A stretch of DNA of 64,000 nucleotides from Streptococcus sp. Marseille-Q6470 (GCF_946902905.1 NZ_OX336385.1:124001-188000); one strand, 5' to 3'. Positions 42,223 to 51,545 are shown, counted from the first letter of the stretch. The notes: a model not told the origin generated them from the sequence alone. A program made the numbers and translations.

Positions 42223-43044
42223 ATGAAAACTGAAACTGAGATGTTTGATGTGATTTTGCAAACTGCAAAAGTGCTACAGGTCGATGCAGTTGCCATGTCC
42301 GGCTCGCGGACAAACCCAAAGGCTCCCAAGGACGAGTTCCAAGACTATGATGTTGTTTATCTTGTTGAGAACTTTGAAGAACTAATTTCAGATTTATCTT
42401 GGCTGGACCAGTTCGGTAAACGCGTCATTGAGCAAGAGGTTACTCTTGGACATCGACGTCTTTATCTTATGCTTTTCGAAGATGGCAATCGGCTTGATTT
42501 GACCCTCTGCCCCGAAGACCACATTCAAGAGTGGGTAGAAAGCGAAGCGGATTTCACGGTGCTAGAGGACACTAAGGGCTTGTTTGAGACCTATTCTCCA
42601 AGTCCAGAGCGTTACTGGATAACCCCAGCTACTGAGACGGATTTTGAAAAATCTTGTAATGAATTTTGGTGGGTGTCAGCCTACGTGGTCAAAGGAATTT
42701 GTCGTAAGCAAGTCATCTATGCGACGGATCATCTCTACGGTATTTGCCAGCAAGAACTCTTGAAAATCTTAGCTTGGCAGGTGGCAAGTGATAGAGAAGC
42801 AGTCGACATCGGTAAAAACTACAAGTATCTCTTTAACTATTTACCTGATGAGAAAGAAAAGGATTTTTCAAATCTGCTTGATTTCTCGAGTTTAGACAAA
42901 ATCATTCAATCTTTATTGGCTACGATGCAACTTTTCCACCAAGAAGCTCAAAGACTTGCCCAAAAGATGGGCTTTGACTACGATAGGAAAGTAGCTGAGA
43001 AGATGATCGGGTATGCTGAGGAAAAACTTCAAAGCACTAAGTAA
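42223..43044 (+). CDS. ANT(6)-type aminoglycoside 6-adenylyltransferase-like protein
   Basis: 273 residues, streptomycin adenylyltransferase family (AadE/AadK-like). The nucleotidyltransferase site is visible as MSGSRTNPKAPKDEFQDYDVVY (GSR plus DYD) and LGHRRLYLMLFEDGNRLDLTLC. The helical C-terminal domain follows (FEKSCNEFWWVSAYVVKGICR, GKNYKYLFNYL). It would transfer AMP from ATP to an aminoglycoside or a natural substrate; resistance cannot be assumed from sequence. I start at ATG 42223 (MKTETEMFD); the longer frame from 42121 runs through the GNAT remnant. It is slightly shorter than plasmid AadE. Confidence 0.85.
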   Translation: MKTETEMFDVILQTAKVLQVDAVAMSGSRTNPKAPKDEFQDYDVVYLVENFEELISDLSWLDQFGKRVIEQEVTLGHRRLYLMLFEDGNRLDLTLCPEDHIQEWVESEADFTVLEDTKGLFETYSPSPERYWITPATETDFEKSCNEFWWVSAYVVKGICRKQVIYATDHLYGICQQELLKILAWQVASDREAVDIGKNYKYLFNYLPDEKEKDFSNLLDFSSLDKIIQSLLATMQLFHQEAQRLAQKMGFDYDRKVAEKMIGYAEEKLQSTK

Positions 43045-43160
43045 ATAAAGAACATAATTCATAACTTTAAACTACAGAAAGGATGGTTTAGTTATATAAA
43101 GTAACTGAACACCTTTGTCTATAAAAAACTACTCTACATTCTTTGAAAGGAGTTGAACAC

Positions 43161-43248
43161 GCCCTAAATGCTGTGTGAAAAAGATAAATTCTCTTGTGAG
43201 CATCGCTCCCTACAAGAATTTGCTATTCTCACTTTGCATTTTACGGGC
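43161..43248 (+). ncRNA. Structured cis-RNA element before parC (copy B)
   Basis: Same plan as 23879-23965. P1 pairs GCCC-TAAATGC (43161-43171) with GCATTTTAC-GGGC (43236-43248). A TGT/TTT internal loop follows. P2 pairs GTGAAAA with TTCTCAC (one mismatch), then an AGAT/GCTA internal loop. P3 pairs AAATTC with GAATTT and extends to CTTGT/ACAAG with a GAGCATCGCTCCCT loop. P1-P3 stem sequences differ from copy A, yet pairing is kept. The parC ATG is 12 nt downstream without its own ribosome site; AAAGGAG (43146-43152) lies just before the hairpin. The element's function is unknown. Confidence 0.7.
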
Positions 43249-43260
43249 TTTGTATCCTAT

Positions 43261-45738
43261 ATGAGTAACATTCAAAACATGTCCCTTGAGGACATCATGG
43301 GAGAGCGCTTTGGTCGCTACTCCAAATACATCATTCAAGACCGGGCTTTGCCAGACATTCGTGATGGATTGAAGCCGGTTCAACGCCGTATTCTTTATTC
43401 GATGAATAAGGATGGCAATACTTTTGATAAGAGCTACCGTAAGTCGGCTAAATCTGTCGGTAACATCATGGGGAATTTCCACCCACACGGGGACAGTTCT
43501 ATCTATGATGCCATGGTCCGTATGTCTCAGGACTGGAAAAACCGTGAGATTCTAGTTGAAATGCATGGTAACAACGGTTCTATGGACGGGGATCCGCCTG
43601 CGGCTATGCGTTATACCGAGGCCCGTTTGTCTGAGATTGCAGGCTACCTTCTTCAAGATATCGACAAAAAGACAGTTCCTTTTGCTTGGAACTTTGACGA
43701 TACCGAAAAAGAGCCAACTGTCTTGCCAGCGGCTTTTCCAAACCTTTTAGTCAATGGTTCAACTGGTATTTCAGCTGGTTATGCCACAGATATTCCACCG
43801 CATAATTTGGCTGAGGTCATTGATGCTACAGTCTATATGATTGATCACCCGACTGCCAAGGTCGATAAGTTGATGGAATTCTTGCCTGGGCCAGATTTCC
43901 CTACAGGAGCTATCATCCAAGGTCGTGCCGAAATCAAGAAAGCCTATGAAACTGGTAAAGGGCGCGTGGTTGTTCGTTCTAAGACAGAAATTGAGAAGCT
44001 TAAAGGTGGTAAGGAACAAATCGTTATTACTGAGATTCCCTATGAGATTAATAAGGCTAACTTAGTCAAGAAAATTGATGAAGTCCGTGTCAATAACAAG
44101 GTGGCAGGTATCGCTGAGGTTCGTGATGAGTCTGACCGTGATGGTCTTCGTATTGCTATCGAACTCAAGAAAGATGCGAACACTGAGCTTGTTCTCAACT
44201 ACCTTTTCAAGTATACTGACCTACAAATCAACTACAACTTCAACATGGTGGCGATTGACAATTTCACACCTCGTCAAGTTGGAATTGTACCAATCTTGTC
44301 TAGTTATATCGCCCACCGTCGTGAGGTAATCTTGGCGCGTTCTCGCTTTGACAAGGAAAAGGCTGAAAAACGTCTCCATATCGTGGAAGGTTTGATTCGT
44401 GTCATCTCTATTTTAGATGAAGTCATTGCTCTTATCCGTGCTTCTGAGAACAAGGCTGATGCCAAAGAGAACCTCAAGGTCAGTTATGATTTTACTGAAG
44501 AGCAGGCTGAAGCTATTGTTACCTTGCAACTATACCGTTTGACCAATACAGACGTAGTTGTCTTGCAGGAAGAAGAAGCAGAACTTCGCGAAAAAATTGC
44601 TATGCTGGCGGCTATCATTGGTGACGAACGGACTATGTACAATCTCATGAAGAAAGAACTCCGTGAGGTCAAGAAGAAGTTTGCGACACCACGTTTGAGT
44701 ACTCTAGAAGATACGGCAAAAGTCATCGAGATTGATACAGCTAGTTTGATTGCTGAAGAAGATACTTACGTCAGCGTGACTAAGGCAGGTTACATCAAGC
44801 GTACTAGCCCTCGTTCTTTCGCAGCTTCGACCTTAGAAGAAATTGGTAAACGGGATGACGACCGCTTGCTATTCGTTCAATCTGTCAAAACTACTCAGCA
44901 TCTCTTAATCTTTACAACGCTTGGGAATGTCATTTACCGCCCTGTCCATGAATTAGCAGACATTCGTTGGAAGGATATCGGAGAGCATCTGAGCCAGTCT
45001 ATTACAAACTTTGAAACCAATGAAGAAGTTCTATATGTAGATGTCGTGGATCAGTTTGATGATGCGACAACCTACTTTGCAGCGACTCGCCTTGGTCAAA
45101 TCAAACGTGTCGAACGCAAAGAATTTTCTCCATGGAGAACCTATCGTTCTAAATCGGTCAAATATGCTAAGTTGAAAGACGATAGTGACCAGATTGTAGC
45201 AGTAGCTCCGATTAAATTGGATGATGTTTTGTTGATTAGTAAAAATGGATATGCCCTTCGCTTTAATATCGAAGAGGTTCCAGTTGTTGGAGCCAAGGCT
45301 GCAGGTGTTAAAGCTATGAATCTGAAAGCAGATGATGAGCTTCAAGCTGCCTTTATCTGCAATACTTCATCTTTCTATCTGTTAACGCAACGTGGAAGCT
45401 TGAAACGTGTATCAACAGAGGAAATTCCAGCAACTAGTCGCGCTAAGCGTGGTCTTCAAGTTCTGAGAGAATTGAAGAGTAAACCACATCGCGTCTTCTT
45501 GGCCGGTGCTGTCTCAGAACAAGGATTTATCGGAGATCTCTTTAGTACAGAAGTAGAAGATGGCGAACAAACGCTTGTCATTCAATCAAATAATGGAACG
45601 ATTTACGAAGCAATCCTACAAGATTTGAATCTATCAGAGCGTACAAGTAATGGAAGCTTTATCTCAGATACTATTTCTGATGAAGAAGTTTTTGATGCCT
45701 ACCTCAAAGAAGTCTTTAAAGAAGATAAAGAAAATTAA
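43261..45738 (+). CDS. parC: DNA topoisomerase IV subunit A
   Basis: Breakage-reunion subunit of topoisomerase IV. 825 residues with catalytic Tyr118 (AAMRYTE) and the quinolone region HPHGDSSIYDAMV, where Ser79 and Asp83 are the susceptible-type residues. A C-terminal beta-pinwheel domain starts at about 490. Gly52 and Asp91 differ from common pneumococcal Ser52/Asn91, in line with a non-pneumococcal Mitis-group source. I start at ATG 43261 (MSNIQNMSLEDIMGERFG), the usual N-terminus; the longer frame from 43168 translates the RNA hairpin. A terminator follows at once. Confidence 0.97.
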   Translation: MSNIQNMSLEDIMGERFGRYSKYIIQDRALPDIRDGLKPVQRRILYSMNKDGNTFDKSYRKSAKSVGNIMGNFHPHGDSSIYDAMVRMSQDWKNREILVEMHGNNGSMDGDPPAAMRYTEARLSEIAGYLLQDIDKKTVPFAWNFDDTEKEPTVLPAAFPNLLVNGSTGISAGYATDIPPHNLAEVIDATVYMIDHPTAKVDKLMEFLPGPDFPTGAIIQGRAEIKKAYETGKGRVVVRSKTEIEKLKGGKEQIVITEIPYEINKANLVKKIDEVRVNNKVAGIAEVRDESDRDGLRIAIELKKDANTELVLNYLFKYTDLQINYNFNMVAIDNFTPRQVGIVPILSSYIAHRREVILARSRFDKEKAEKRLHIVEGLIRVISILDEVIALIRASENKADAKENLKVSYDFTEEQAEAIVTLQLYRLTNTDVVVLQEEEAELREKIAMLAAIIGDERTMYNLMKKELREVKKKFATPRLSTLEDTAKVIEIDTASLIAEEDTYVSVTKAGYIKRTSPRSFAASTLEEIGKRDDDRLLFVQSVKTTQHLLIFTTLGNVIYRPVHELADIRWKDIGEHLSQSITNFETNEEVLYVDVVDQFDDATTYFAATRLGQIKRVERKEFSPWRTYRSKSVKYAKLKDDSDQIVAVAPIKLDDVLLISKNGYALRFNIEEVPVVGAKAAGVKAMNLKADDELQAAFICNTSSFYLLTQRGSLKRVSTEEIPATSRAKRGLQVLRELKSKPHRVFLAGAVSEQGFIGDLFSTEVEDGEQTLVIQSNNGTIYEAILQDLNLSERTSNGSFISDTISDEEVFDAYLKEVFKEDKEN

Positions 45739-45764
45739 AAATCAGTCCTAGTGACTGATTTTTT
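45737..45764 (+). terminator. Rho-independent terminator after parC
   Basis: AAAAATCAGTC, loop CTAGT, GACTGATTTTTT. It overlaps the parC stop codon. Confidence 0.9.
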
Positions 45765-45798
45765 ATAAGCAAAATTTTCAGAAAATTACAAATAATAC

Positions 45799-45826
45799 TT
45801 GAATTTTTAGGAGAATAGTGTAGAAT
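45799..45826 (+). promoter_or_regulatory. Promoter of ilvE
   Basis: TTGAAT (45799-45804), 16-bp spacer, TAGAAT (45821-45826), 37 bp before the ATG. Confidence 0.6.
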
Positions 45827-45863
45827 AGAACACATAGTTTTGATTAGAATAAAGGAGATTGTC

Positions 45864-46886
45864 ATGACCGTTACGATTGATTGGGAAAATCTCGGTTTTT
45901 CCTATATGAAACTACCTTATCGTTATATCGCTTATTTTAAAAATGGACAATGGACTCAAGGAGAATTAACAGAAGATGCAATCTTGCATATTTCAGAATC
46001 ATCTCCAAGCCTTCACTATGGACAGCAAGCATTTGAAGGATTGAAAGCCTATCGTACAAAGGATGGCAGTATTCAACTCTTCCGTCCAGATGAAAATGCT
46101 AAACGTCTGCAACGTACCTGTGATCGTCTCTTGATGCCCCAAGTGCCAACAGAAATGTTTGTAGAGGCTTGTAAAGCAGTTGTTCGTGCTAATGAAGAAT
46201 ACGTACCACCTTACGGAACTGGTGGAACTCTTTATCTTCGTCCGCTCTTGATTGGTGTCGGAGACATCATCGGGGTAAAACCAGCCGAGGAGTATATTTT
46301 TACCATCTTTGCTATGCCAGTTGGAAATTACTTTAAGGGTGGATTGGTTCCAACAAACTTCTTGATTCAAGATGAGTATGATCGTGCTGCACCAAATGGA
46401 ACAGGAGCTGCTAAGGTCGGTGGGAACTATGCCGCTAGTCTTTTGCCAGGGAAAATGGCTAAATCCCGTCATTTCTCAGATGTTATTTATCTAGACCCAT
46501 CAACCCACACTAAGATTGAAGAAGTAGGTTCTGCGAACTTCTTTGGAATTACAGCTGATAATGAGTTTGTAACGCCATTGAGTCCATCAATTTTGCCATC
46601 GATTACCAAGTATTCATTACTGTACTTGGCAGAGCATCGTTTGGGCATGACACCAATTGAAGGAGACGTGCCGATTGATGACTTGGATCGATTTGTAGAA
46701 GCAGGGGCCTGTGGGACTGCTGCGGTAATTTCGCCAATTGGAGGAATCCAACACGGTGACGACTTCCATGTTTTCTACAGTGAGACAGAGGTTGGTCCAG
46801 TGACTCGTAAATTGTACGATGAATTGACAGGTATCCAATTTGGTGACATTGAAGCACCAGAAGGTTGGATTGTAAAAGTAGATTAA
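45864..46886 (+). CDS. ilvE: Branched-chain amino acid aminotransferase
   Basis: PLP-dependent, class IV (D-amino-acid/BCAT fold). It makes or degrades leucine, isoleucine and valine with 2-oxoglutarate. 340 residues: LHYGQQAFEGLKAYRTKDG near 50, RPDENAKRLQRTCDRL, and the PLP Lys within AAKVGGNYAASL (about residue 185-200). The signatures EVGSANFFGI and EAGACGTAAVISPI follow. I chose ATG 45864 after an AAAGGAG site; the earlier in-frame start at 45840 has none. It is followed 21 nt later by a peptide-binding lipoprotein gene. Confidence 0.96.
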   Translation: MTVTIDWENLGFSYMKLPYRYIAYFKNGQWTQGELTEDAILHISESSPSLHYGQQAFEGLKAYRTKDGSIQLFRPDENAKRLQRTCDRLLMPQVPTEMFVEACKAVVRANEEYVPPYGTGGTLYLRPLLIGVGDIIGVKPAEEYIFTIFAMPVGNYFKGGLVPTNFLIQDEYDRAAPNGTGAAKVGGNYAASLLPGKMAKSRHFSDVIYLDPSTHTKIEEVGSANFFGITADNEFVTPLSPSILPSITKYSLLYLAEHRLGMTPIEGDVPIDDLDRFVEAGACGTAAVISPIGGIQHGDDFHVFYSETEVGPVTRKLYDELTGIQFGDIEAPEGWIVKVD

Positions 46887-46907
46887 ACATTATTAAAGGA
46901 GATCTTT

Positions 46908-48875
46908 ATGAAAACGAAAAAGTGGATGTTAACAGCAGGAGTTGTCCTGAGTACAGCAGTTCTTCTTGTGGCTTGTGGTAAAGCTGATAAAGAAGCAGAT
47001 GCACCTACAACCTTCTCTTATGTCTATGGAGTAGACCCATCATCTTTGGACTACAGTATTGCAACTCGTACTTCAACAACGGATATTATTGGTAACGTCG
47101 TTGATGGTTTGTTGGAAAACGATGAATATGGAAATTTGGTTCCTTCACTAGCAGAGGATTGGACTGTCTCACAAGACGGTTTGACCTATACTTATAAACT
47201 TCGTAAAGGAGTTAAATGGTACACGTCAGAAGGTGAAGAATACGCTGAAGTGACAGCGCATGACTTTGTTACTGGACTAAAACACGTAGCAGATGGTAAA
47301 TCAGACGGTGTCACTCTTATTCAAAACTCCATTAAGGGCTTGAATGAATATATGACTGGTGAGACTAATGACTTCTCTACAGTTGGGGTTAAGGCATTGG
47401 ATGACTACACAGTCCAGTATACTCTTAATGCACCTGAAAGTTTCTGGAATTCGAAAGTAACTTCAGCAACCATGTTGCCGGTAAACGAGGAATTCCTCAA
47501 AGCTTCAGGCAAGAACTACGGAGCAGTAAGTCCATCTGGTATTCTTTATAACGGTCCGTATATCCTGAAGACATTGACTTCAAAATCTTTAATCGAATAC
47601 GAAAAGAACCCAAATTATTGGGATAAAGAGAAGGTTAAAATTGAGAAAGTCAAATTGACCTACTATGATGGTTCAGACCAAGAATCATTAATCCGTAGCT
47701 TCTCTTCAGGTGTTTATACAACAGCTCGTATCTTCCCAAGTAGCTCAAACTTTGCTTCTACATTGGAACAATACGGAGATAAAATCACATACAGTCCACA
47801 GGATTCAACTAGTTACTACTTTACCTTTAACGTAAACCGTCAATCTTACAATAAGACTGCGAAAACAAGTGAAGAACAGAAAACTTCTACAAAAGAAGCG
47901 ATGTTGAACAAGGACTTCCGTCAAGCAATCAACTTTGCCTTCAACCGTCATTCATATGCTGCACAACTCAATGGTGAAGATGGTGCGGACAAGATTATTC
48001 GTAATAGTCTAGTTCCAGATAACTTTGTACAGTCTGGCGGTAAAAACTTTGGTGATATCGCTCAAGCAGAATTGGTCAACTATGGAGACCAATGGAAAGG
48101 CGTTGAACTTGTAGACGGAAAAGATACTATCTACAATCCTGACAAAGCTAAGGCTTCATTCGAGAAAGCTAAGAAAGAATTGGAAGCAAAAGGTGTAACC
48201 TTCCCAATTCATTTGGATGTTCCAGTTGAACAGACAGATACAATTGCCGTTCAACAAAGCAATTCCTTCAAACAATCAATCGAGTCAACTCTTGGTTCTG
48301 AAAATGTCGTGATTGATGTCCTTCAGATGACCGATAACGAAAAGGAAAGCATTACATCGCAAGCGCGTGTTCCAGCTCAAAAAGACTATGACTTGAACAG
48401 TACTGGATGGGCTCCAAGCTACCAAGACCCGGCAAGTTATCTTAATATCATGGATCCTAAGACTGGTTCTGCTATGAAACACCTTGGTATCACGAAAGGT
48501 AAAGACAAGGAAGTAGTAGCTCAACTTGGTCTGGACGAATATAAGAAACTCTTGGATGACGCAGTTTCTGAAACAAACGATTTGGACAAGAGATATGAAA
48601 AATATGCTAAAGCGCAAGCATGGCTCACTGATAGCTCTCTCTTGATGCCAACCGCTTCATCAGGTGGTTCGCCAGTTGTCAGCAACGTCGTTCCATTCTC
48701 TAAACCATACTCACAAGTAGGTATTAAGGGTGATCCATATATCTTCAAGGGAATGAAATTGCAAAAAGAAATTGTATCTGCTAAAGAATATCAAGCAGCT
48801 CTTGAAAAATGGCAAAAAGAAAAATTGGAATCAAACAGTAAATATCAAAAAGAACTAGAAAGTCATGTCAAATAA
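46908..48875 (+). CDS. Oligopeptide-binding lipoprotein (AliA/AmiA-like)
   Basis: 655-residue SBP_bac_5 protein. The lipoprotein signal carries lipobox LVAC (cleavage near residue 22), followed by the OppA/AmiA fold (YVYGVDPSSLDYSIATRTST, VVDGLLENDEYGNLVPSLAEDW, GPYILKTLTSKSLIEYEKNPNYWD). It binds peptides outside the membrane and usually shares the Ami/Opp permease encoded elsewhere, since no permease or ATPase is adjacent. Related Ali proteins also sense peptide cues in pneumococci. An AAAGGAG site precedes the ATG. It lies directly after ilvE and before the 5-oxoproline genes. Confidence 0.93.
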   Translation: MKTKKWMLTAGVVLSTAVLLVACGKADKEADAPTTFSYVYGVDPSSLDYSIATRTSTTDIIGNVVDGLLENDEYGNLVPSLAEDWTVSQDGLTYTYKLRKGVKWYTSEGEEYAEVTAHDFVTGLKHVADGKSDGVTLIQNSIKGLNEYMTGETNDFSTVGVKALDDYTVQYTLNAPESFWNSKVTSATMLPVNEEFLKASGKNYGAVSPSGILYNGPYILKTLTSKSLIEYEKNPNYWDKEKVKIEKVKLTYYDGSDQESLIRSFSSGVYTTARIFPSSSNFASTLEQYGDKITYSPQDSTSYYFTFNVNRQSYNKTAKTSEEQKTSTKEAMLNKDFRQAINFAFNRHSYAAQLNGEDGADKIIRNSLVPDNFVQSGGKNFGDIAQAELVNYGDQWKGVELVDGKDTIYNPDKAKASFEKAKKELEAKGVTFPIHLDVPVEQTDTIAVQQSNSFKQSIESTLGSENVVIDVLQMTDNEKESITSQARVPAQKDYDLNSTGWAPSYQDPASYLNIMDPKTGSAMKHLGITKGKDKEVVAQLGLDEYKKLLDDAVSETNDLDKRYEKYAKAQAWLTDSSLLMPTASSGGSPVVSNVVPFSKPYSQVGIKGDPYIFKGMKLQKEIVSAKEYQAALEKWQKEKLESNSKYQKELESHVK

Positions 48876-48909
48876 AACAGACTAGTATTTTTGGAATAAA
48901 GGGGCCTAT

Positions 48910-49599
48910 ATGGAATGGATTAAACTAATAGGGATAGTTATCATTGTGGTTGGTTTTATCTATAAATTAGATACCATCGCAACGGTAGTCTTAGCTAGTT
49001 TAGTTACAGCTCTAGTTTCTGGAGTTTCTCTTGTTGAGTTCTTGGAAATTTTAGGAAAAGAATTTAGCAATCAACGAGTTCTTACGATTTTTATGGTAAC
49101 CTTGCCCTTGGTTGGTTTATCTGAAACTTTTGGCCTCAAGCAACGTTCAATTGACTTGATTCAAAAGATTAAAGGACTGACAGTAGGAAGTTTTTATACA
49201 ATTTATTTCTTTTTTCGGGAACTCGACGGGTTCTTTGCCATTCGTCTAGGAGGGCAGCCTCAGTTTGTAAGGCCTCTGGTTCAACCCATGGGACAAGCAG
49301 CAGCAGAATCACAATTAGGTAGAAAATTAACGGAGCAGGAGAGCGAAGCGCTAAAAGCGCGTGCAGCAGCAAATGATAATTTTGCAAATTTCTTTGCTCA
49401 GAACACTTTCGTTGGTGCAGGTGGTGTCCTCTTAGTTGGGGGCACTCTGGACCAATTAGGTTACGAAAGTAATTATGCAGGGATCGCTTCGGCTTCTCTT
49501 ATTGTTGCAGGAGTTGCCTTACTTGTGGTAGGGCTTTACAATTACTTATTTGATAGAAAATTGCTAGCAAATAAGCTTAGTAAAGGAAAAGAAGAATGA
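48910..49599 (+). CDS. DUF969 family membrane protein (putative 5-oxoproline transporter subunit)
   Basis: 229 residues with about five membrane helices. The conserved stretch RELDGFFAIRLGGQPQFVRPL is typical of DUF969. With the DUF979 protein it forms a paired membrane system that occurs next to pyrrolidone-carboxyl peptidase genes and has been proposed to transport 5-oxoproline. The link comes from gene neighbourhood and database naming that I recall, not from anything visible as substrate-specific residues. It overlaps the DUF979 gene by 4 nt. Confidence 0.85.
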   Translation: MEWIKLIGIVIIVVGFIYKLDTIATVVLASLVTALVSGVSLVEFLEILGKEFSNQRVLTIFMVTLPLVGLSETFGLKQRSIDLIQKIKGLTVGSFYTIYFFFRELDGFFAIRLGGQPQFVRPLVQPMGQAAAESQLGRKLTEQESEALKARAAANDNFANFFAQNTFVGAGGVLLVGGTLDQLGYESNYAGIASASLIVAGVALLVVGLYNYLFDRKLLANKLSKGKEE

Positions 49600-50519
49600 C
49601 CAATCTAGCAAGACAGTTATTAGAGTTAACCTATATTGTGATTGGTTGTCAATTTCTTCACACGGCCTATTGTAGCTATAAAGATAAAACAAACCCAGTT
49701 CGATATGGAACAGCTGGGTTTTGGGCTTTGTTGGGCATCAGTTTTATGGGTGGTTCCTATCTACCTTCTATCTGTATCGGAATCATCGTAGTGCTATTAG
49801 CGCTATTAACTCTTTTTAAACAGGTCCGAATCGGAACCTTACCCTCTCTGGATGAAGTCAAGGCAAACTTTGAAGCTAAACGACTAAAGAATAAAATCTT
49901 TATTCCAGTCATGTTGATGGCACTGATCGCTTTAGTATTAGCAAAAGTAATTCCAGAATTTAGTAAGATTGCTATCAGCCTTGCAGCATTTTTTGCAACC
50001 ATTTCTCTTTTATTGATTACTAAGAGTTCTCCTAAAAGCTTATTATCAGAAAACAATCGCATGGTTCAGCAAGTTTCAACTAGTGGGATTGTTCCCCAAC
50101 TTTTAGGAGCTTTGGGGGCTATTTTTACTGTAGCTGGAGTTGGAGATTTAATGTCACATCTGATAAGTGGTTTTGTGCCTTCGGGGAGTCGGTTGATGGG
50201 TGTAGTGGCTTATGTGTTGGGAATGGTTCTATTTTCAATGATTATGGGAAATGCCTTTGCGGCCTTTACTGTCATTACTGCTGGAATTGGTGTTCCCTTT
50301 GTATTTTCCTTGGGAGCAGATCCAATCGTGGCGGGTGCTCTTGCTATGACAGCAGGTTGTTGTGGGACTCTATTAACCCCAATGGCTGCCAATTTCAATA
50401 CTCTACCTGTAGCCCTTTTGGATATGAAAGATCCAAATGGCGTTATCAAAGCACAAGTAGGAGTAGCTATTGTCATGATTATCATACATGTATTTCTGAT
50501 GTACTTTTTGGCATTTTAG
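49596..50519 (+). CDS. DUF979 family membrane protein (putative 5-oxoproline transporter subunit)
   Basis: 307 residues with about nine membrane helices. Conserved blocks are [19 protein letters not shown] near the N-terminus, then [20 protein letters not shown] and [22 protein letters not shown] near the C-terminus. It starts within the stop of the DUF969 gene (ATGA) and is followed 13 nt later by pcp. That three-gene order is a conserved unit in many Firmicutes. Confidence 0.87.
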   Translation: MTNLARQLLELTYIVIGCQFLHTAYCSYKDKTNPVRYGTAGFWALLGISFMGGSYLPSICIGIIVVLLALLTLFKQVRIGTLPSLDEVKANFEAKRLKNKIFIPVMLMALIALVLAKVIPEFSKIAISLAAFFATISLLLITKSSPKSLLSENNRMVQQVSTSGIVPQLLGALGAIFTVAGVGDLMSHLISGFVPSGSRLMGVVAYVLGMVLFSMIMGNAFAAFTVITAGIGVPFVFSLGADPIVAGALAMTAGCCGTLLTPMAANFNTLPVALLDMKDPNGVIKAQVGVAIVMIIIHVFLMYFLAF

Positions 50520-50532
50520 TAAAGGAAATAAA

Positions 50533-51177
50533 ATGAAAATATTAGTTACAGGATTTGATCCTTTTGGTGGTGAAAAGGTCAATCCAGCTCTAGAAGCAGT
50601 TAAATCACTACCTTCTATAATTCATGGCGCTGAGATACGCTGGGTAGAGATTCCAACAGTCTTTTATAAATCAGCAGAGGTTTTAGAAGCAGAAATAAAA
50701 CGATACCATCCAGATGTTGTGCTTTGCATCGGACAAGCAGGAGGAAGAGCGAGTTTAACTCCTGAGAGAGTTGCTATCAACCAAGATGATGCTAGAATTC
50801 CAGATAACCAAGGAAATCAACCGATTGACACTCCCATTCGCCTAGATGGAGAAGCTGCCTACTTTAGCACACTTCCTATCAAAGCAATGGTACAAGCCAT
50901 AAAAGAAGAAGGGTTACCTGCTTCAGTATCCAATACAGCTGGAACCTTTGTTTGCAACCATTTGATGTATCAGGCACTCTATTTAGCGGATAAGAAATTT
51001 CCACATATGAGAGCAGGCTTTATGCATATTCCCTATATGACAAAACAAGTGGTAAATAAGCCTAATACTGCATCCATGTGCTTAAGAGATATTGTCCGAG
51101 GTATCGAAGCTGCGATTGTTGCTATTGTGGACCATAAAGATAAAGATTTGAAATTGGTCGGAGGGACGACTCACTAA
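50533..51177 (+). CDS. pcp: Pyrrolidone-carboxylate peptidase
   Basis: Cysteine peptidase (family C15) that removes N-terminal pyroglutamate from peptides. 214 residues with all three catalytic regions. The N-terminal [18 protein letters not shown] and Glu region ([17 protein letters not shown]) come first, then Cys in [15 protein letters not shown] (about residue 143), then His in [14 protein letters not shown] (about 167). The released 5-oxoproline could be moved by the DUF969/DUF979 pair upstream. A terminator follows. Confidence 0.97.
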   Translation: MKILVTGFDPFGGEKVNPALEAVKSLPSIIHGAEIRWVEIPTVFYKSAEVLEAEIKRYHPDVVLCIGQAGGRASLTPERVAINQDDARIPDNQGNQPIDTPIRLDGEAAYFSTLPIKAMVQAIKEEGLPASVSNTAGTFVCNHLMYQALYLADKKFPHMRAGFMHIPYMTKQVVNKPNTASMCLRDIVRGIEAAIVAIVDHKDKDLKLVGGTTH

Positions 51178-51219
51178 TGATTCAATTTTCAAATTAAAAA
51201 ATTTTCTATTTTATTCCTT

Positions 51220-51257
51220 AAACTCTCTGTCAAGATAAGCTTGATAGAGAGTTTTTT
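51220..51257 (+). terminator. Rho-independent terminator after pcp
   Basis: AAACTCTCTGTCAAG (51220-51234) pairs with CTTGATAGAGAGTTT (51240-51254), 15 bp with one G-T pair, then T-run. Confidence 0.92.
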
Positions 51258-51258
51258 C

Positions 51259-51287
51259 TTGCTAGATTAGGGAATTTCTTGTAAAAT
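51259..51287 (+). promoter_or_regulatory. Promoter of the DUF2969 gene
   Basis: TTGCTA (51259-51264), 17-bp spacer, TAAAAT (51282-51287). The -35 starts directly after the preceding terminator. Confidence 0.65.
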
Positions 51288-51311
51288 AGAGAAAGTGAAA
51301 AGAGGTATGGT

Positions 51312-51542
51312 ATGAGCAAAAAAGATAAAAAAATTGAGATTCAATTGTCAGATGCTAAAGTAGTAGTTGGAAAAGATAAGTACGATGGTTATACTTTAAT
51401 GATTGGTAAAAAGTTAATCGGTGAAATTGCCGAACTAGATGGACAATTTGCAATCATAAAGAATGGAAATGTCGAAAGTTTTTACAAGAATCTTGAAAAA
51501 GCTGTGGAAATATTGATTGAGAACTATAATTTAGCAAAATAA
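51312..51542 (+). CDS. DUF2969 family protein
   Basis: 76 residues, basic N-terminus (MSKKDKKIEIQLSD), then a compact beta-rich core (VVGKDKYDGYTLMIGKKLIGEI) and a C-terminal helix. It matches the short DUF2969 proteins found only in lactic acid bacteria as I remember them; no function is known. It has an own promoter and an AGAGG site. The gene ends just before the promoter for the tRNA pair. Confidence 0.8.
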   Translation: MSKKDKKIEIQLSDAKVVVGKDKYDGYTLMIGKKLIGEIAELDGQFAIIKNGNVESFYKNLEKAVEILIENYNLAK

Positions 51543-51545
51543 TGC

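Noticed and set aside
43168..43260. N-terminal extension of ParC in the open frame
   Set aside because: The 31 extra residues are translated from the RNA hairpin, are unlike other ParC proteins, and a similar extension arises before DeoD from the homologous element.
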